NCBI GenBank assembly: GCA_900766945.1
Contig: CAAFXD010000030.1
Coordinates: 1-7,539 of the forward strand
Source of the DNA: Clostridia bacterium
GTDB taxonomy: Bacteria; Bacillota; Clostridia; Oscillospirales; Acutalibacteraceae
Direction: 5' to 3'
Length of the DNA stretch: 7,539 nt
This document shows, piece by piece, positions 1 to 6,305 of this stretch. Within the stretch, counting starts at the first letter, position 1. Each line of letters begins with the position of its first letter. Under the pieces are notes generated by a model. The model was not told the origin of the DNA. It saw only the letters and a program-made list of their open reading frames with translations, and made no database searches. Position numbers and translations under genes: made by a program.

Positions 1-86
1 CAGACCATTGCCTATTTTGTGCAAATGAATTATTGGTTAGAAAAATACAAAATTCAAATTAAAATGTAAAAATAACGGAGGAAGTT
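1..86 (+). promoter_or_regulatory. AT-rich leader upstream of ldh with ribosome binding site
   Basis: This short leader is strongly AT-rich and contains no gene. A clear Shine-Dalgarno sequence, GGAGG at 77-81, lies 5 bases before the ATG at 87 and fixes the ldh start. A promoter is expected here because ldh begins the only plus-strand gene of the window. A TAAAAT at 60-65 resembles a -10 box, but no good -35 partner lies 16-18 bases upstream and the resulting transcript leader would be very short. I therefore do not assign a promoter with confidence. Confidence 0.5.
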
Positions 87-1040
87 ATGAAAGACAACGG
101 ATTTACTAAAAAAATCGCTATCGTCGGTACGGGGTTCGTAGGTATGAGTTTTGCTTACGCGTTACTATGCGAAGGAATTTGCGACGAATTGGTTTTACTG
201 GACATTAACCGAGAAAAAGCGATTGGTGAAGCGATGGACTTAAACCACGGGTTGTCATTTGCAAAAACCAATATGAAAATCTATGCCGGCGAATACAATG
301 ACTGTCACGATGCGGATATGGTTGTCATCTGCGCAGGTGTTTCGCAAAAGCCCGGTGAAGACAGAATTTCACTGTTGAAGCGAAATCAAGCCGTATTTGA
401 AAGCATCATTTCCCCCATACTTGCATCTGGCTTTCAAGGAATTTTTTTAGTCGCAACCAATCCTGTGGACATTATGACACGAATGGTGCAACATTTGTCA
501 GGCTTTGACAGCGCGAGGGTCATCGGCTCGGGTACAACATTGGACACAGCAAGATTGCGGTATCTGCTCGGTGCGTATTTGTCGGTAGACCCTAAAAATG
601 TGCACGCCTATGTTATCGGCGAACACGGCGACAGCGAAATGGTGCCCTGGTCACAGGCGATGGTCGGAACCAAGCCGATTCGGGATGTCATTGCGGAGCA
701 CGCGGCGTTTTCCCAAGACGATTTGCAAAATATCGCATTGGAAGTACAGCGTGCGGCTTATCGGATTATTGAAGCCAAAGGCGCGACCTATTACGGCATA
801 GGCCTTTCTTTGGTGCGAATCGTCAAAGCCGTGTTCGGCGGAGAAAACAGTATATTGACAGTCTCTGCACAGTTAGATATACCCGACACGCTGTGCGGCG
901 TGTATGCAGGTGTTCCTTGTATTTTAGGGCGTGACGGCATACGCGAAGTGTTGCATTTAAAATTGGAAGCAGACGAAAAGGAGGACTTTTTACAGTCCTG
1001 TCAAAAACTAAAAGCGGTTTGGGACGAAATGCGTATATAG
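87..1040 (+). CDS. ldh: L-lactate dehydrogenase (fructose-1,6-bisphosphate-activated type)
   Basis: Cytoplasmic NAD-dependent enzyme that reduces pyruvate to L-lactate and regenerates NAD+ in fermentation. The 317 residues match the usual family length. Visible features are the Rossmann motif GTGFVG (14-19), Asp39 after the second beta strand (NADH rather than NADPH), the specificity loop with Gln87 (lactate rather than malate dehydrogenase, which has Arg here), Arg93, Asn125 in ATNP, Asp153 and Arg156, and catalytic His180 in GEHGDSE. Arg158 and His173 correspond to the canonical Arg173 and His188 that bind fructose-1,6-bisphosphate in allosteric bacterial enzymes, so glycolytic activation is inferred. 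The ATG at 87 is supported by GGAGG five bases upstream. The gene appears monocistronic and ends at a hairpin shared with the convergent MreB-like gene. Use of larger 2-oxoacids such as aryl-pyruvates is possible but not indicated, because the specificity loop looks standard. Confidence 0.96.
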   Translation: MKDNGFTKKIAIVGTGFVGMSFAYALLCEGICDELVLLDINREKAIGEAMDLNHGLSFAKTNMKIYAGEYNDCHDADMVVICAGVSQKPGEDRISLLKRNQAVFESIISPILASGFQGIFLVATNPVDIMTRMVQHLSGFDSARVIGSGTTLDTARLRYLLGAYLSVDPKNVHAYVIGEHGDSEMVPWSQAMVGTKPIRDVIAEHAAFSQDDLQNIALEVQRAAYRIIEAKGATYYGIGLSLVRIVKAVFGGENSILTVSAQLDIPDTLCGVYAGVPCILGRDGIREVLHLKLEADEKEDFLQSCQKLKAVWDEMRI

Positions 1041-1069
1041 AAAAAAGCCTCACCAAAAGTGAGGCTTTT
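1041..1069. terminator. Bidirectional rho-independent terminator between ldh and the MreB-like gene
   Basis: A perfect inverted repeat, AAAAGCCTCAC (1043-1053) and GTGAGGCTTTT (1059-1069), encloses a 5-base loop CAAAA. Read on the plus strand the stem ends in a T run directly after ldh. Read on the minus strand the A run at 1041-1046 becomes a T run after the MreB-like gene. It lies between two convergent stop codons, 1040 and 1084, and can serve both transcripts. Confidence 0.92.
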
Positions 1070-1083
1070 AAAAAAGGTCGGTA

Positions 1084-2106
1084 TCAACTTAACCCTTGCA
1101 CGGTTTGGAAGGTATAGCCGTTTTCCGTTAAAAAACCTAAATCCTTCACGATTGCCGCCGCACCGGAAACACAACTGTATAAGGGGTCTTTTGCCAAAAT
1201 GACCTCTATGCCCGTTTCCGCTTCCAGCATTTTTTTCATACCGTATAAAAGGGAAGTGCCGCCTGTGAGAACAATCCCGTTTTCGGAAATATCGCCGACC
1301 AACTCCGGCGGGGTAATCTCCAAAACCGATTTTATCCCGTTAACCATTTGGTCCAACTGCTCTTTGATACAAGGGAAAAGTTCCGTAGAGGTTACCTCAA
1401 AGGACATCGGCATATTGTCAAGCCCACTTTTTCCGTTTGCAATCATTGCCAACTCCTCTTTACGCGGCACGGCGCTACCGAGGCATATTTTTAAGCGCTC
1501 TGCAGTTTGCGGCCCCACCAAAATATCGCGTTCCTTGCGTAAATATCGTGCGATGGCGTCGTCAATCGACTTTCCGCCGGTTTTAACGGATTTGGATACT
1601 GCGAGACTGCCCATGGTTACAACAGAAATATCCACAGCTCCGCCGCCGATATTGACAATAAAGCGACCGGTAAATGAATTACTCTCAAATCCAACGCCGA
1701 TAGCAGAAGCCAGCGATTCCTCAATCAGACAAACTCTGCCCGCGCCCGCACGCATAGCAACCTCTAAAAAGGTATGCTTTTCTAAATTCGTTGCACCGCT
1801 CGGAACGGTCAATACCACATTCGGCTTAAAAATACTGTTGCCGCAAAGGCGCTGAAAATAGTAGCGCAAAATATGCTCGGCATGTGTGTAATCCGATATA
1901 ATCCCGTTTTGCACAGGGCTGATTACATCAATGGTTTCGTCGGTTCTGCCGTTAATGGTGTAGGCGGTGTTCCCAATGGCTATGGGTATGCCCGTTTCCA
2001 CATCTATGGCAATCATGGTCGGCTCGTCGAGGATAATGCCTTTGCCCTCGACATACATAATGGTAGAAGTTGAGCCGAAATCTATGCCGACGGTTTTTCC
2101 TATCAC
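1084..2106 (-). CDS. Divergent MreB/Mbl-family actin-like protein
   Basis: Bacterial actin homologue. Relatives polymerise with ATP under the membrane and guide peptidoglycan synthesis and rod shape. With the GTG at 2106 it has 340 residues, normal for MreB. Residues match the fold in order: phosphate-1 loop DFGSTST (9-15, usually DLGTANT), GKGIILDEPT (21-30), VPSGATNLEK (101-110), LIEESLASAIGVG (127-139) with the catalytic Glu pair, phosphate-2 NIGGGAVD (152-159), TGGKSIDDAI (177-186), TAERLK (201-206) and adenosine motif LTGGTSLLYG (280-289). The phosphate-2 Asp found in MreB proteins (DIGGGTTE) is Asn152 and the following Thr is Ala157, so nucleotide turnover may be altered. An upstream GTG at 2115 is rejected because it overlaps the Shine-Dalgarno sequence. 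No mreC, mreD or cell-wall genes lie beside it, so it may be an accessory paralogue. Whether it is the cell's main MreB cannot be told from here. Confidence 0.9.
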   Translation of the reverse strand: MIGKTVGIDFGSTSTIMYVEGKGIILDEPTMIAIDVETGIPIAIGNTAYTINGRTDETIDVISPVQNGIISDYTHAEHILRYYFQRLCGNSIFKPNVVLTVPSGATNLEKHTFLEVAMRAGAGRVCLIEESLASAIGVGFESNSFTGRFIVNIGGGAVDISVVTMGSLAVSKSVKTGGKSIDDAIARYLRKERDILVGPQTAERLKICLGSAVPRKEELAMIANGKSGLDNMPMSFEVTSTELFPCIKEQLDQMVNGIKSVLEITPPELVGDISENGIVLTGGTSLLYGMKKMLEAETGIEVILAKDPLYSCVSGAAAIVKDLGFLTENGYTFQTVQGLS

Positions 2107-2113
2107 CCGACGC

Positions 2114-2120
2114 ACCTCCT
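2114..2120 (-). promoter_or_regulatory. Shine-Dalgarno site that fixes the MreB-like start
   Basis: Reading the minus strand, AGGAGGT occupies 2120-2114. The first in-frame GTG (2115-2113) overlaps this site and cannot be served by it. The next in-frame GTG (2106-2104) lies 8 bases after AGGAGG, which is ideal spacing. The protein therefore starts MIGKTVGID, and its N-terminus then lines up with other MreB proteins. Confidence 0.85.
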
Positions 2121-2140
2121 TTTTGTAAATTCAAATAATT

Positions 2141-2169
2141 ATTTTAGCACAGGCACCGAAAAAAGTAAA
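2141..2169 (-). promoter_or_regulatory. Probable sigma-A promoter of the MreB-like gene
   Basis: On the minus strand a -35 box TTTACT (2169-2164) is followed after 17 bases by a -10 box TAAAAT (2146-2141), which carries an extended TGC directly in front. Four of six -35 bases and five of six -10 bases match the consensus. Transcription would start near 2134, leaving a leader of roughly 28 bases before the GTG at 2106. It lies downstream of the operon terminator at 2181-2209, so the MreB-like gene is expressed independently. Confidence 0.65.
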
Positions 2170-2180
2170 TCCAAACACAG

Positions 2181-2209
2181 AAAAAAGGTCGGCATAAGCC
2201 GACCTTTTT
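2181..2209 (-). terminator. Rho-independent terminator ending the paaK-ior-ACT operon
   Basis: A perfect 12-base-pair stem, AAAAAGGTCGGC (2182-2193) and GCCGACCTTTTT (2198-2209), has a 4-base loop. On the minus strand the GC-rich stem ends in a run of six T (2186-2181). It begins 12 bases after the ACT-protein stop codon and lies before the promoter of the next gene. The flanking A and T runs make it potentially active on both strands, but no plus-strand gene reaches it. Confidence 0.9.
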
Positions 2210-2220
2210 ATCCATTTACA

Positions 2221-2646
2221 TTACAGAATTGCGCTTTCGTCAATTACAGAAATGCCGTTTGCTTTGAGCACTGCCGACGCTTTCTCGTTATCATCGACAC
2301 GCACAATCACATAGGCATGGCCTGCTTCGGGGGTTAAAAATGCATAGGCATATTCGACATTTTCGCCCGCATCAGCCAAAACCTTCACAACATTTGCAAA
2401 CGAGCCGGTCACATCCGGAATGGAAATCCCAACGACCTCGGTAATGGATACCGCCACACCTGCCGCCTTTAAGACCTGTGCCGCTTTTTCGGTATCAGAC
2501 ACAATCAAGCGCAAAATACCGAAATCGGTTGTATCCGCAATCGAAAACGCACGAATGCCGATACCGCCCTCCGCCAAGAATGCGGTAATATCTGCCAATC
2601 TGCCGGGTTTGTTTTCCACAAAAACGGAAATTTGCTGAATTGCCAT
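2221..2646 (-). CDS. Tandem ACT-domain protein
   Basis: A 141-residue cytoplasmic protein made of two ACT domains with no attached enzyme. The first (about 4-70) has the typical beta-alpha-beta opening ISVFVENKPGRLADI and the loop GGIGIRAFSI. The second (about 72-135) opens VVGISIPDVTGSFANV. ACT domains usually bind amino acids and regulate enzymes or transport, and stand-alone tandem ACT proteins of this size are known in bacteria and archaea. The start ATG at 2646 has AGGAGGT (2659-2653) six bases upstream, and that site overlaps the stop codon of the preceding ligase gene, suggesting translational coupling. It is the last gene of the operon, followed by a terminator. From context I infer that it senses an aromatic amino acid or aryl acid and tunes the ligases or IorAB. 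The ligand is not deducible from sequence. Confidence 0.9.
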   Translation of the reverse strand: MAIQQISVFVENKPGRLADITAFLAEGGIGIRAFSIADTTDFGILRLIVSDTEKAAQVLKAAGVAVSITEVVGISIPDVTGSFANVVKVLADAGENVEYAYAFLTPEAGHAYVIVRVDDNEKASAVLKANGISVIDESAIL

Positions 2647-2658
2647 AAAAATACCTCC

Positions 2659-3963
2659 TTAAATATGACGGTTATCAATCACGCGGACCGCCTTGCCCTC
2701 CGAGCGAGGCAAAGAACGCGGTTCAACCAATTTAATTTTTGCAGATACACCGAGGGTTGCCTGCATAGCGGCTTTAATACGGTTTTCCTGGTCCTCCACT
2801 TGACGAACAGAGTCGGAGAACAGCGAATCGGACATTTCAATTTTTACGGTCATCACATCCAAATTGTTCACACGGTCAACAACAATTTGATAGTTCGGCT
2901 CCATACCGAGCGACAAAATAACATGCTCCACCTGCGACGGGAACACATTGACGCCGCGGATAATCAGCATATCATCGCTTCTGCCTTTCGGTTTGAGCAT
3001 TTTGACAAGCGTTCTGCCGCAAGCACATTTTTCGTGTGAAAGTGCAGTAATATCGCGTGTTCTGTAACGAACAAGCGGCAACGCCTCTTTGCCGATACAT
3101 GTGAACACCAACTCGCCGAATTTGCCGTCGGGCAACGGCTCTAAGGTGTCGGGGTCTACGACTTCGGGATAGAAATAATCCTCGCAAATATGCATGCCCG
3201 TTTGCTCAGAGCATTCATAGGAAACGCCGGGGCCTGCAATTTCGGAAAGCCCGTAAATATCATATGCTTTGATATTTAAGGATTTCTCAATTTCACGGCG
3301 CATATTTTCGCTCCATGCTTCTGCGCCGAAAATACCGGCACGAAGCGGCAATTTTGACGAATCAATCCCCGCCGCCTTTAAGGATTCACCGATAAACATG
3401 GCGTAGGACGGCGTGCAGCAGATAATATCCGAGCCGAAATCCTGCAAAATCTGCATTTGACGGTTGGTGTTCCCTGCCGATACGGGAATCGCTGTTGCAC
3501 CAAGTTTTTCCGCACCGTAGTGGAGACCCAAGCCGCCTGTAAACAGACCATACCCGTAAGAAACATGAATATAATCGCCTTTTTTACCGCCTGCGGCGGC
3601 AATCGCGCGTGCCGCGCCCTCAGCCCAAATTTCAATATCGTGCTGTGTGTAGCCGACAACCGTTTGTTTGCCGGTTGTTCCGGACGAAGCATGAATACGA
3701 ATCAGCTGCTCCCGCGGCACGGCAAAAAGTCCAAAAGGATAATTGTCGCGCAGGTCTTGCTTCACCGTAAAAGGCAGTTTCGTAATATCGTCAATGGATT
3801 TAATGTCGCTGGGTAAAAGCCCGATTTCATCAAACTTTTTCTTATAAAACGGGACATTGTTGTAACAATTTTCGACCATTTTTATAAGTCTTGCGGATTG
3901 CAAAGCGTGCAAATATTCACGCGATGCCAATTCAATCTCCGGATTGAAATAATTTTGTTGCAT
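2659..3963 (-). CDS. paaK: Phenylacetate-CoA ligase family protein, copy 1 (complete)
   Basis: AMP-forming acyl-CoA ligase: aryl-acetate + ATP + CoA gives aryl-acetyl-CoA + AMP + PPi, through an acyl-adenylate. The 434 residues are the usual PaaK length. Motifs in order: NVPFYKKK (36-43), phosphate loop HASSGTTGK (91-99), SYGYGLFTG (135-143), YGLSE (237-241), RYRTRD (299-304), GRSDDM and RGVNVFPSQ (327-344), and the C-terminal catalytic Lys424 in SEGKAVRVID. Cys251, His258, Cys313 and Cys315 are also present in copy 2 and could form a metal site (inference). The ATG at 3963 has only a weak AAGGGG ribosome site 8 bases upstream. The gene starts 15 bases after the iorB stop. Pairing with IorAB suggests indoleacetate, phenylacetate or hydroxyphenylacetate as substrate; which one cannot be read from sequence. 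The aerobic paa catabolic genes are absent here. Confidence 0.94.
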   Translation of the reverse strand: MQQNYFNPEIELASREYLHALQSARLIKMVENCYNNVPFYKKKFDEIGLLPSDIKSIDDITKLPFTVKQDLRDNYPFGLFAVPREQLIRIHASSGTTGKQTVVGYTQHDIEIWAEGAARAIAAAGGKKGDYIHVSYGYGLFTGGLGLHYGAEKLGATAIPVSAGNTNRQMQILQDFGSDIICCTPSYAMFIGESLKAAGIDSSKLPLRAGIFGAEAWSENMRREIEKSLNIKAYDIYGLSEIAGPGVSYECSEQTGMHICEDYFYPEVVDPDTLEPLPDGKFGELVFTCIGKEALPLVRYRTRDITALSHEKCACGRTLVKMLKPKGRSDDMLIIRGVNVFPSQVEHVILSLGMEPNYQIVVDRVNNLDVMTVKIEMSDSLFSDSVRQVEDQENRIKAAMQATLGVSAKIKLVEPRSLPRSEGKAVRVIDNRHI

Positions 3964-3978
3964 TGTTAAAACCCCTTT

Positions 3979-4557
3979 TTATTTGGAATAAGAATAGCCG
4001 TATTCAAATGCTTTGAGATTTAATTCCAAGAATTTTTCCGGTACAGTTGCGCGAATGGCGTTTTCCCAAACATCGTATGCAATCTCCATATGCGAAGCCA
4101 TCACACCGATTAAAACAACGTTCACAGCTTTCGGAGAGCCCGCTTTGACCGCCAAAGAAAGTGCGTCAATTTCGGTTAAATCCGCCCCCGTTGCACGAAC
4201 GGCATCTAAAACACCCGCAGGATATTCCGCTGTGCCGATAACCACAGGCATTGGGTCAATCTGCTGGGTATTTGCAATAATCGTACCGTCCGTTTTCAAA
4301 AACGGTAACCACCGTGCCGCTTCCAACTGCTCAAAGGCAAGAATTAAATCCGCCTGACCTTTCTGCACAATCGGCGACGCAACCTTGTCGCCGTATTTGA
4401 CATAGGTCACCACCGAACCGCCGCGTTGGCTCATGCCGTGCACTTCGGAGACCTTCACATCGTACCCTTCGGACAAAAGTGCCGCGCCGAGCAATCGGCT
4501 TGCAAGCAGTGTCCCCTGCCCACCAACGCCGACAATCATAATGCTTTTTGTGTTCAT
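3979..4557 (-). CDS. iorB: Indolepyruvate ferredoxin oxidoreductase, beta subunit
   Basis: Small subunit of the oxygen-sensitive enzyme that converts aryl-pyruvates + CoA + oxidised ferredoxin to aryl-acetyl-CoA + CO2 + reduced ferredoxin, reversibly. The 192 residues are typical for IorB, which corresponds to the gamma-type domain of 2-oxoacid oxidoreductases. Visible hallmarks are the N-terminal MIVGVGGQGT (7-16) and the family motif EVHGMSQRGGSV (38-49). The start is the ATG at 4557. The reading frame is open upstream to 4635, but the extra 26 residues only overlap the ferredoxin end of iorA and have no family match. AGGAGG (4572-4567), inside the last iorA codons, lies 9 bases before this ATG. 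Only one base separates the iorA stop from the iorB start, which implies translational coupling and equal subunit production. Confidence 0.96.
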   Translation of the reverse strand: MNTKSIMIVGVGGQGTLLASRLLGAALLSEGYDVKVSEVHGMSQRGGSVVTYVKYGDKVASPIVQKGQADLILAFEQLEAARWLPFLKTDGTIIANTQQIDPMPVVIGTAEYPAGVLDAVRATGADLTEIDALSLAVKAGSPKAVNVVLIGVMASHMEIAYDVWENAIRATVPEKFLELNLKAFEYGYSYSK

Positions 4558-4558
4558 C

Positions 4559-6292
4559 TTATTTGCCCTCCTCAATCGCACCGAATTTGCACAACTGACT
4601 GCACACGGCACAGCCGACGCACTGTGTAAAGTCAATGACGGATTTTTTCTCTTTCATACTGATCGCGGGGCAACCGATTTTCATACACATTTTACAACCA
4701 ACGCATTTCTCTGCATTCACTTTCATCGGCGGATTATGTTTTACATATTTGAGCAATGCGCACGGTCTGCGGGAGATAATCACCGACGGTGCGTCCGCCT
4801 CGACCTCTTCGCGAATGACTTGCTCGCATTCCGCGAGATTGTACGGGTCAATCACGCGCACACGGTCAATACCGACTGCTTTTGCAAGCATTTCCAGGCT
4901 GACGGCAGTGGTCGGGTCGCCTTTAATGGTTTTGCCCGTGGTGGGGTTATCCTGATGCCCTGTCATCCCCGTAATGCTGTTATCCAAAATAATGACGGTG
5001 GAATTGCTTTGGTTATAGGCAATATTGATAAGCCCTGTCACACCGGAATGCATAAAGGTGGAATCGCCAATCACCGCAACGGATTTTTTTGCGTTTTGTT
5101 CGTCCGCTTTATTTCTGCCGTGCAATGCCGAAACAGAAGCACCCATACAAATGCAGGTATCCATCATACCCAACGGTGCAAGTGCACCGAGCGTATAACA
5201 GCCAATGTCGCCGCTGACCGTAACATTCAGTTTTTTGAGCGCATAGTAAAGCCCTCTGTGCGGGCAACCTGCGCAAAGCACGGGCGGGCGCGCGGGAATG
5301 TCTAAATCCGTCGCCAAAAATGCGTCCTCTTTGCCCAAAATCACTTTTGCAATCAGGCTTTGCGAATATTCGCCCTGCAAAGTGAAAGCCTCTTTGCCGA
5401 TGACTTCAATCCCGTTTTGCTTGCAGTGTTCTTCAATGAACGGGTCTAATTCTTCTAAAACATATACTTTTTTGCATTTGGCGGCAAAATCCTTGATTTT
5501 TTGCACCGGCAACGGATATACGCAACCGAGTTTTAAGTAAGAAGCATTTTCGCCGAGTGCTTCTTTGGCGTATTGATAGGAAATACCCGACGTGATCACG
5601 CCGATTTCGGTGCTGTTGTACTCCACCGTATTGATTTCGGCAGTTTCCGCCCACGAAACCTGGTCTAAAATGCGCTGTTCCACAACAACATGTTTTTTGA
5701 TAGCCATACCGGGCATCATCACATATTTCATCGGGTCTTTTTTATATTCTTTTAAAGCCTTTTCCTCGCGCTCGCTGACCTGCACAAGGCTTCTGGAATG
5801 TGCCACGCGCGTTGTCAAACGCAAAATGACAGGTGTGTCAAACTGCTCCGACAAATCGAAAGCAAGTTTCGCGTATTGCAAGCATTCTTCGGAGTCGGAC
5901 GGCTCTAACATCATCACTTTTGCCGCTTTTGCATAGTGGCGGGAGTCCTGCTCGTTTTGCGAGGAATGCATTCCGGGGTCGTCGGCAACGGCAATGACCA
6001 TACCGGCGTTAATGCCGGTATAAGACGCCGTAAACAACGGGTCGGCGGCAACATTTAAGCCGACATGCTTCATTGCGCAAAACGAACGCGCCCCGGCGAT
6101 TGCCGCGCCTGCCGCAACCTCCATTGCCACCTTTTCATTCGGCGCCCATTCGCTGTAAACATCGTCATATTTGGCAATGCACTCGGTAATTTCGGTACTC
6201 GGCGTACCCGGGTAGCTGGAAGCCACACGCAAGCCTGCTTCATAAAGTCCGCGCGCAACCGCCTCATTCCCGATTAAAAGTTTTTTACTCAT
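4559..6292 (-). CDS. iorA: Indolepyruvate ferredoxin oxidoreductase, alpha subunit
   Basis: Large catalytic subunit (577 residues, normal length) carrying thiamine diphosphate and iron-sulfur clusters. The N-terminal pyrimidine-side domain has LLIGNEAVARG (5-15) and SSYPGTPSTEI (25-35). Cys340 and Cys343 lie in LCAGCPHRG. The diphosphate-binding domain has GDIGCYTLG (361-369), then GDSTFMHSG (409-417) and DNSITGMTGHQDNP (437-450). A C-terminal two-cluster ferredoxin domain (about 523-574) has Cys530, 533, 536 and 541, then Cys558, 561, 564 and 568, so all eight ligands for two [4Fe-4S] clusters are present. The residue after Cys568 is Lys where many ferredoxins have Pro. The ATG at 6292 follows GAGGTGA (6303-6297) and lies 13 bases after the upstream ligase stop. 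A role in aryl-pyruvate metabolism is well supported by fold and context; the preferred aryl group and net direction are not visible. Confidence 0.97.
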   Translation of the reverse strand: MSKKLLIGNEAVARGLYEAGLRVASSYPGTPSTEITECIAKYDDVYSEWAPNEKVAMEVAAGAAIAGARSFCAMKHVGLNVAADPLFTASYTGINAGMVIAVADDPGMHSSQNEQDSRHYAKAAKVMMLEPSDSEECLQYAKLAFDLSEQFDTPVILRLTTRVAHSRSLVQVSEREEKALKEYKKDPMKYVMMPGMAIKKHVVVEQRILDQVSWAETAEINTVEYNSTEIGVITSGISYQYAKEALGENASYLKLGCVYPLPVQKIKDFAAKCKKVYVLEELDPFIEEHCKQNGIEVIGKEAFTLQGEYSQSLIAKVILGKEDAFLATDLDIPARPPVLCAGCPHRGLYYALKKLNVTVSGDIGCYTLGALAPLGMMDTCICMGASVSALHGRNKADEQNAKKSVAVIGDSTFMHSGVTGLINIAYNQSNSTVIILDNSITGMTGHQDNPTTGKTIKGDPTTAVSLEMLAKAVGIDRVRVIDPYNLAECEQVIREEVEADAPSVIISRRPCALLKYVKHNPPMKVNAEKCVGCKMCMKIGCPAISMKEKKSVIDFTQCVGCAVCSQLCKFGAIEEGK

Positions 6293-6305
6293 TCTTTCAC
6301 CTCAG

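Noticed and set aside
17..36. Possible Rex redox-repressor site upstream of ldh (TTGTGCAAATGAATTATT)
   Set aside because: The left half resembles a Rex half-site, but the right half does not form the expected inverted TTAACAA or TTCACAA, so palindromy is too weak to claim.
50..59. AAATTCAAAT shared between the ldh leader (50-59) and the MreB-like leader (2127-2136)
   Set aside because: A short AT-rich match in two AT-rich leaders, not symmetric and not placed consistently relative to a promoter; likely chance.
1199..1855. 218-codon plus-strand open frame opposite the MreB-like gene
   Set aside because: Antisense to a clear MreB-family gene, low-complexity composition and no family resemblance.
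4433..5305. 290-codon open frame on the plus strand opposite iorA and iorB
   Set aside because: It lies fully antisense to well-recognised iorA/iorB sequence, is rich in Cys, His and Arg without domain character, and has no ribosome site. It is a shadow of codon bias on the other strand.
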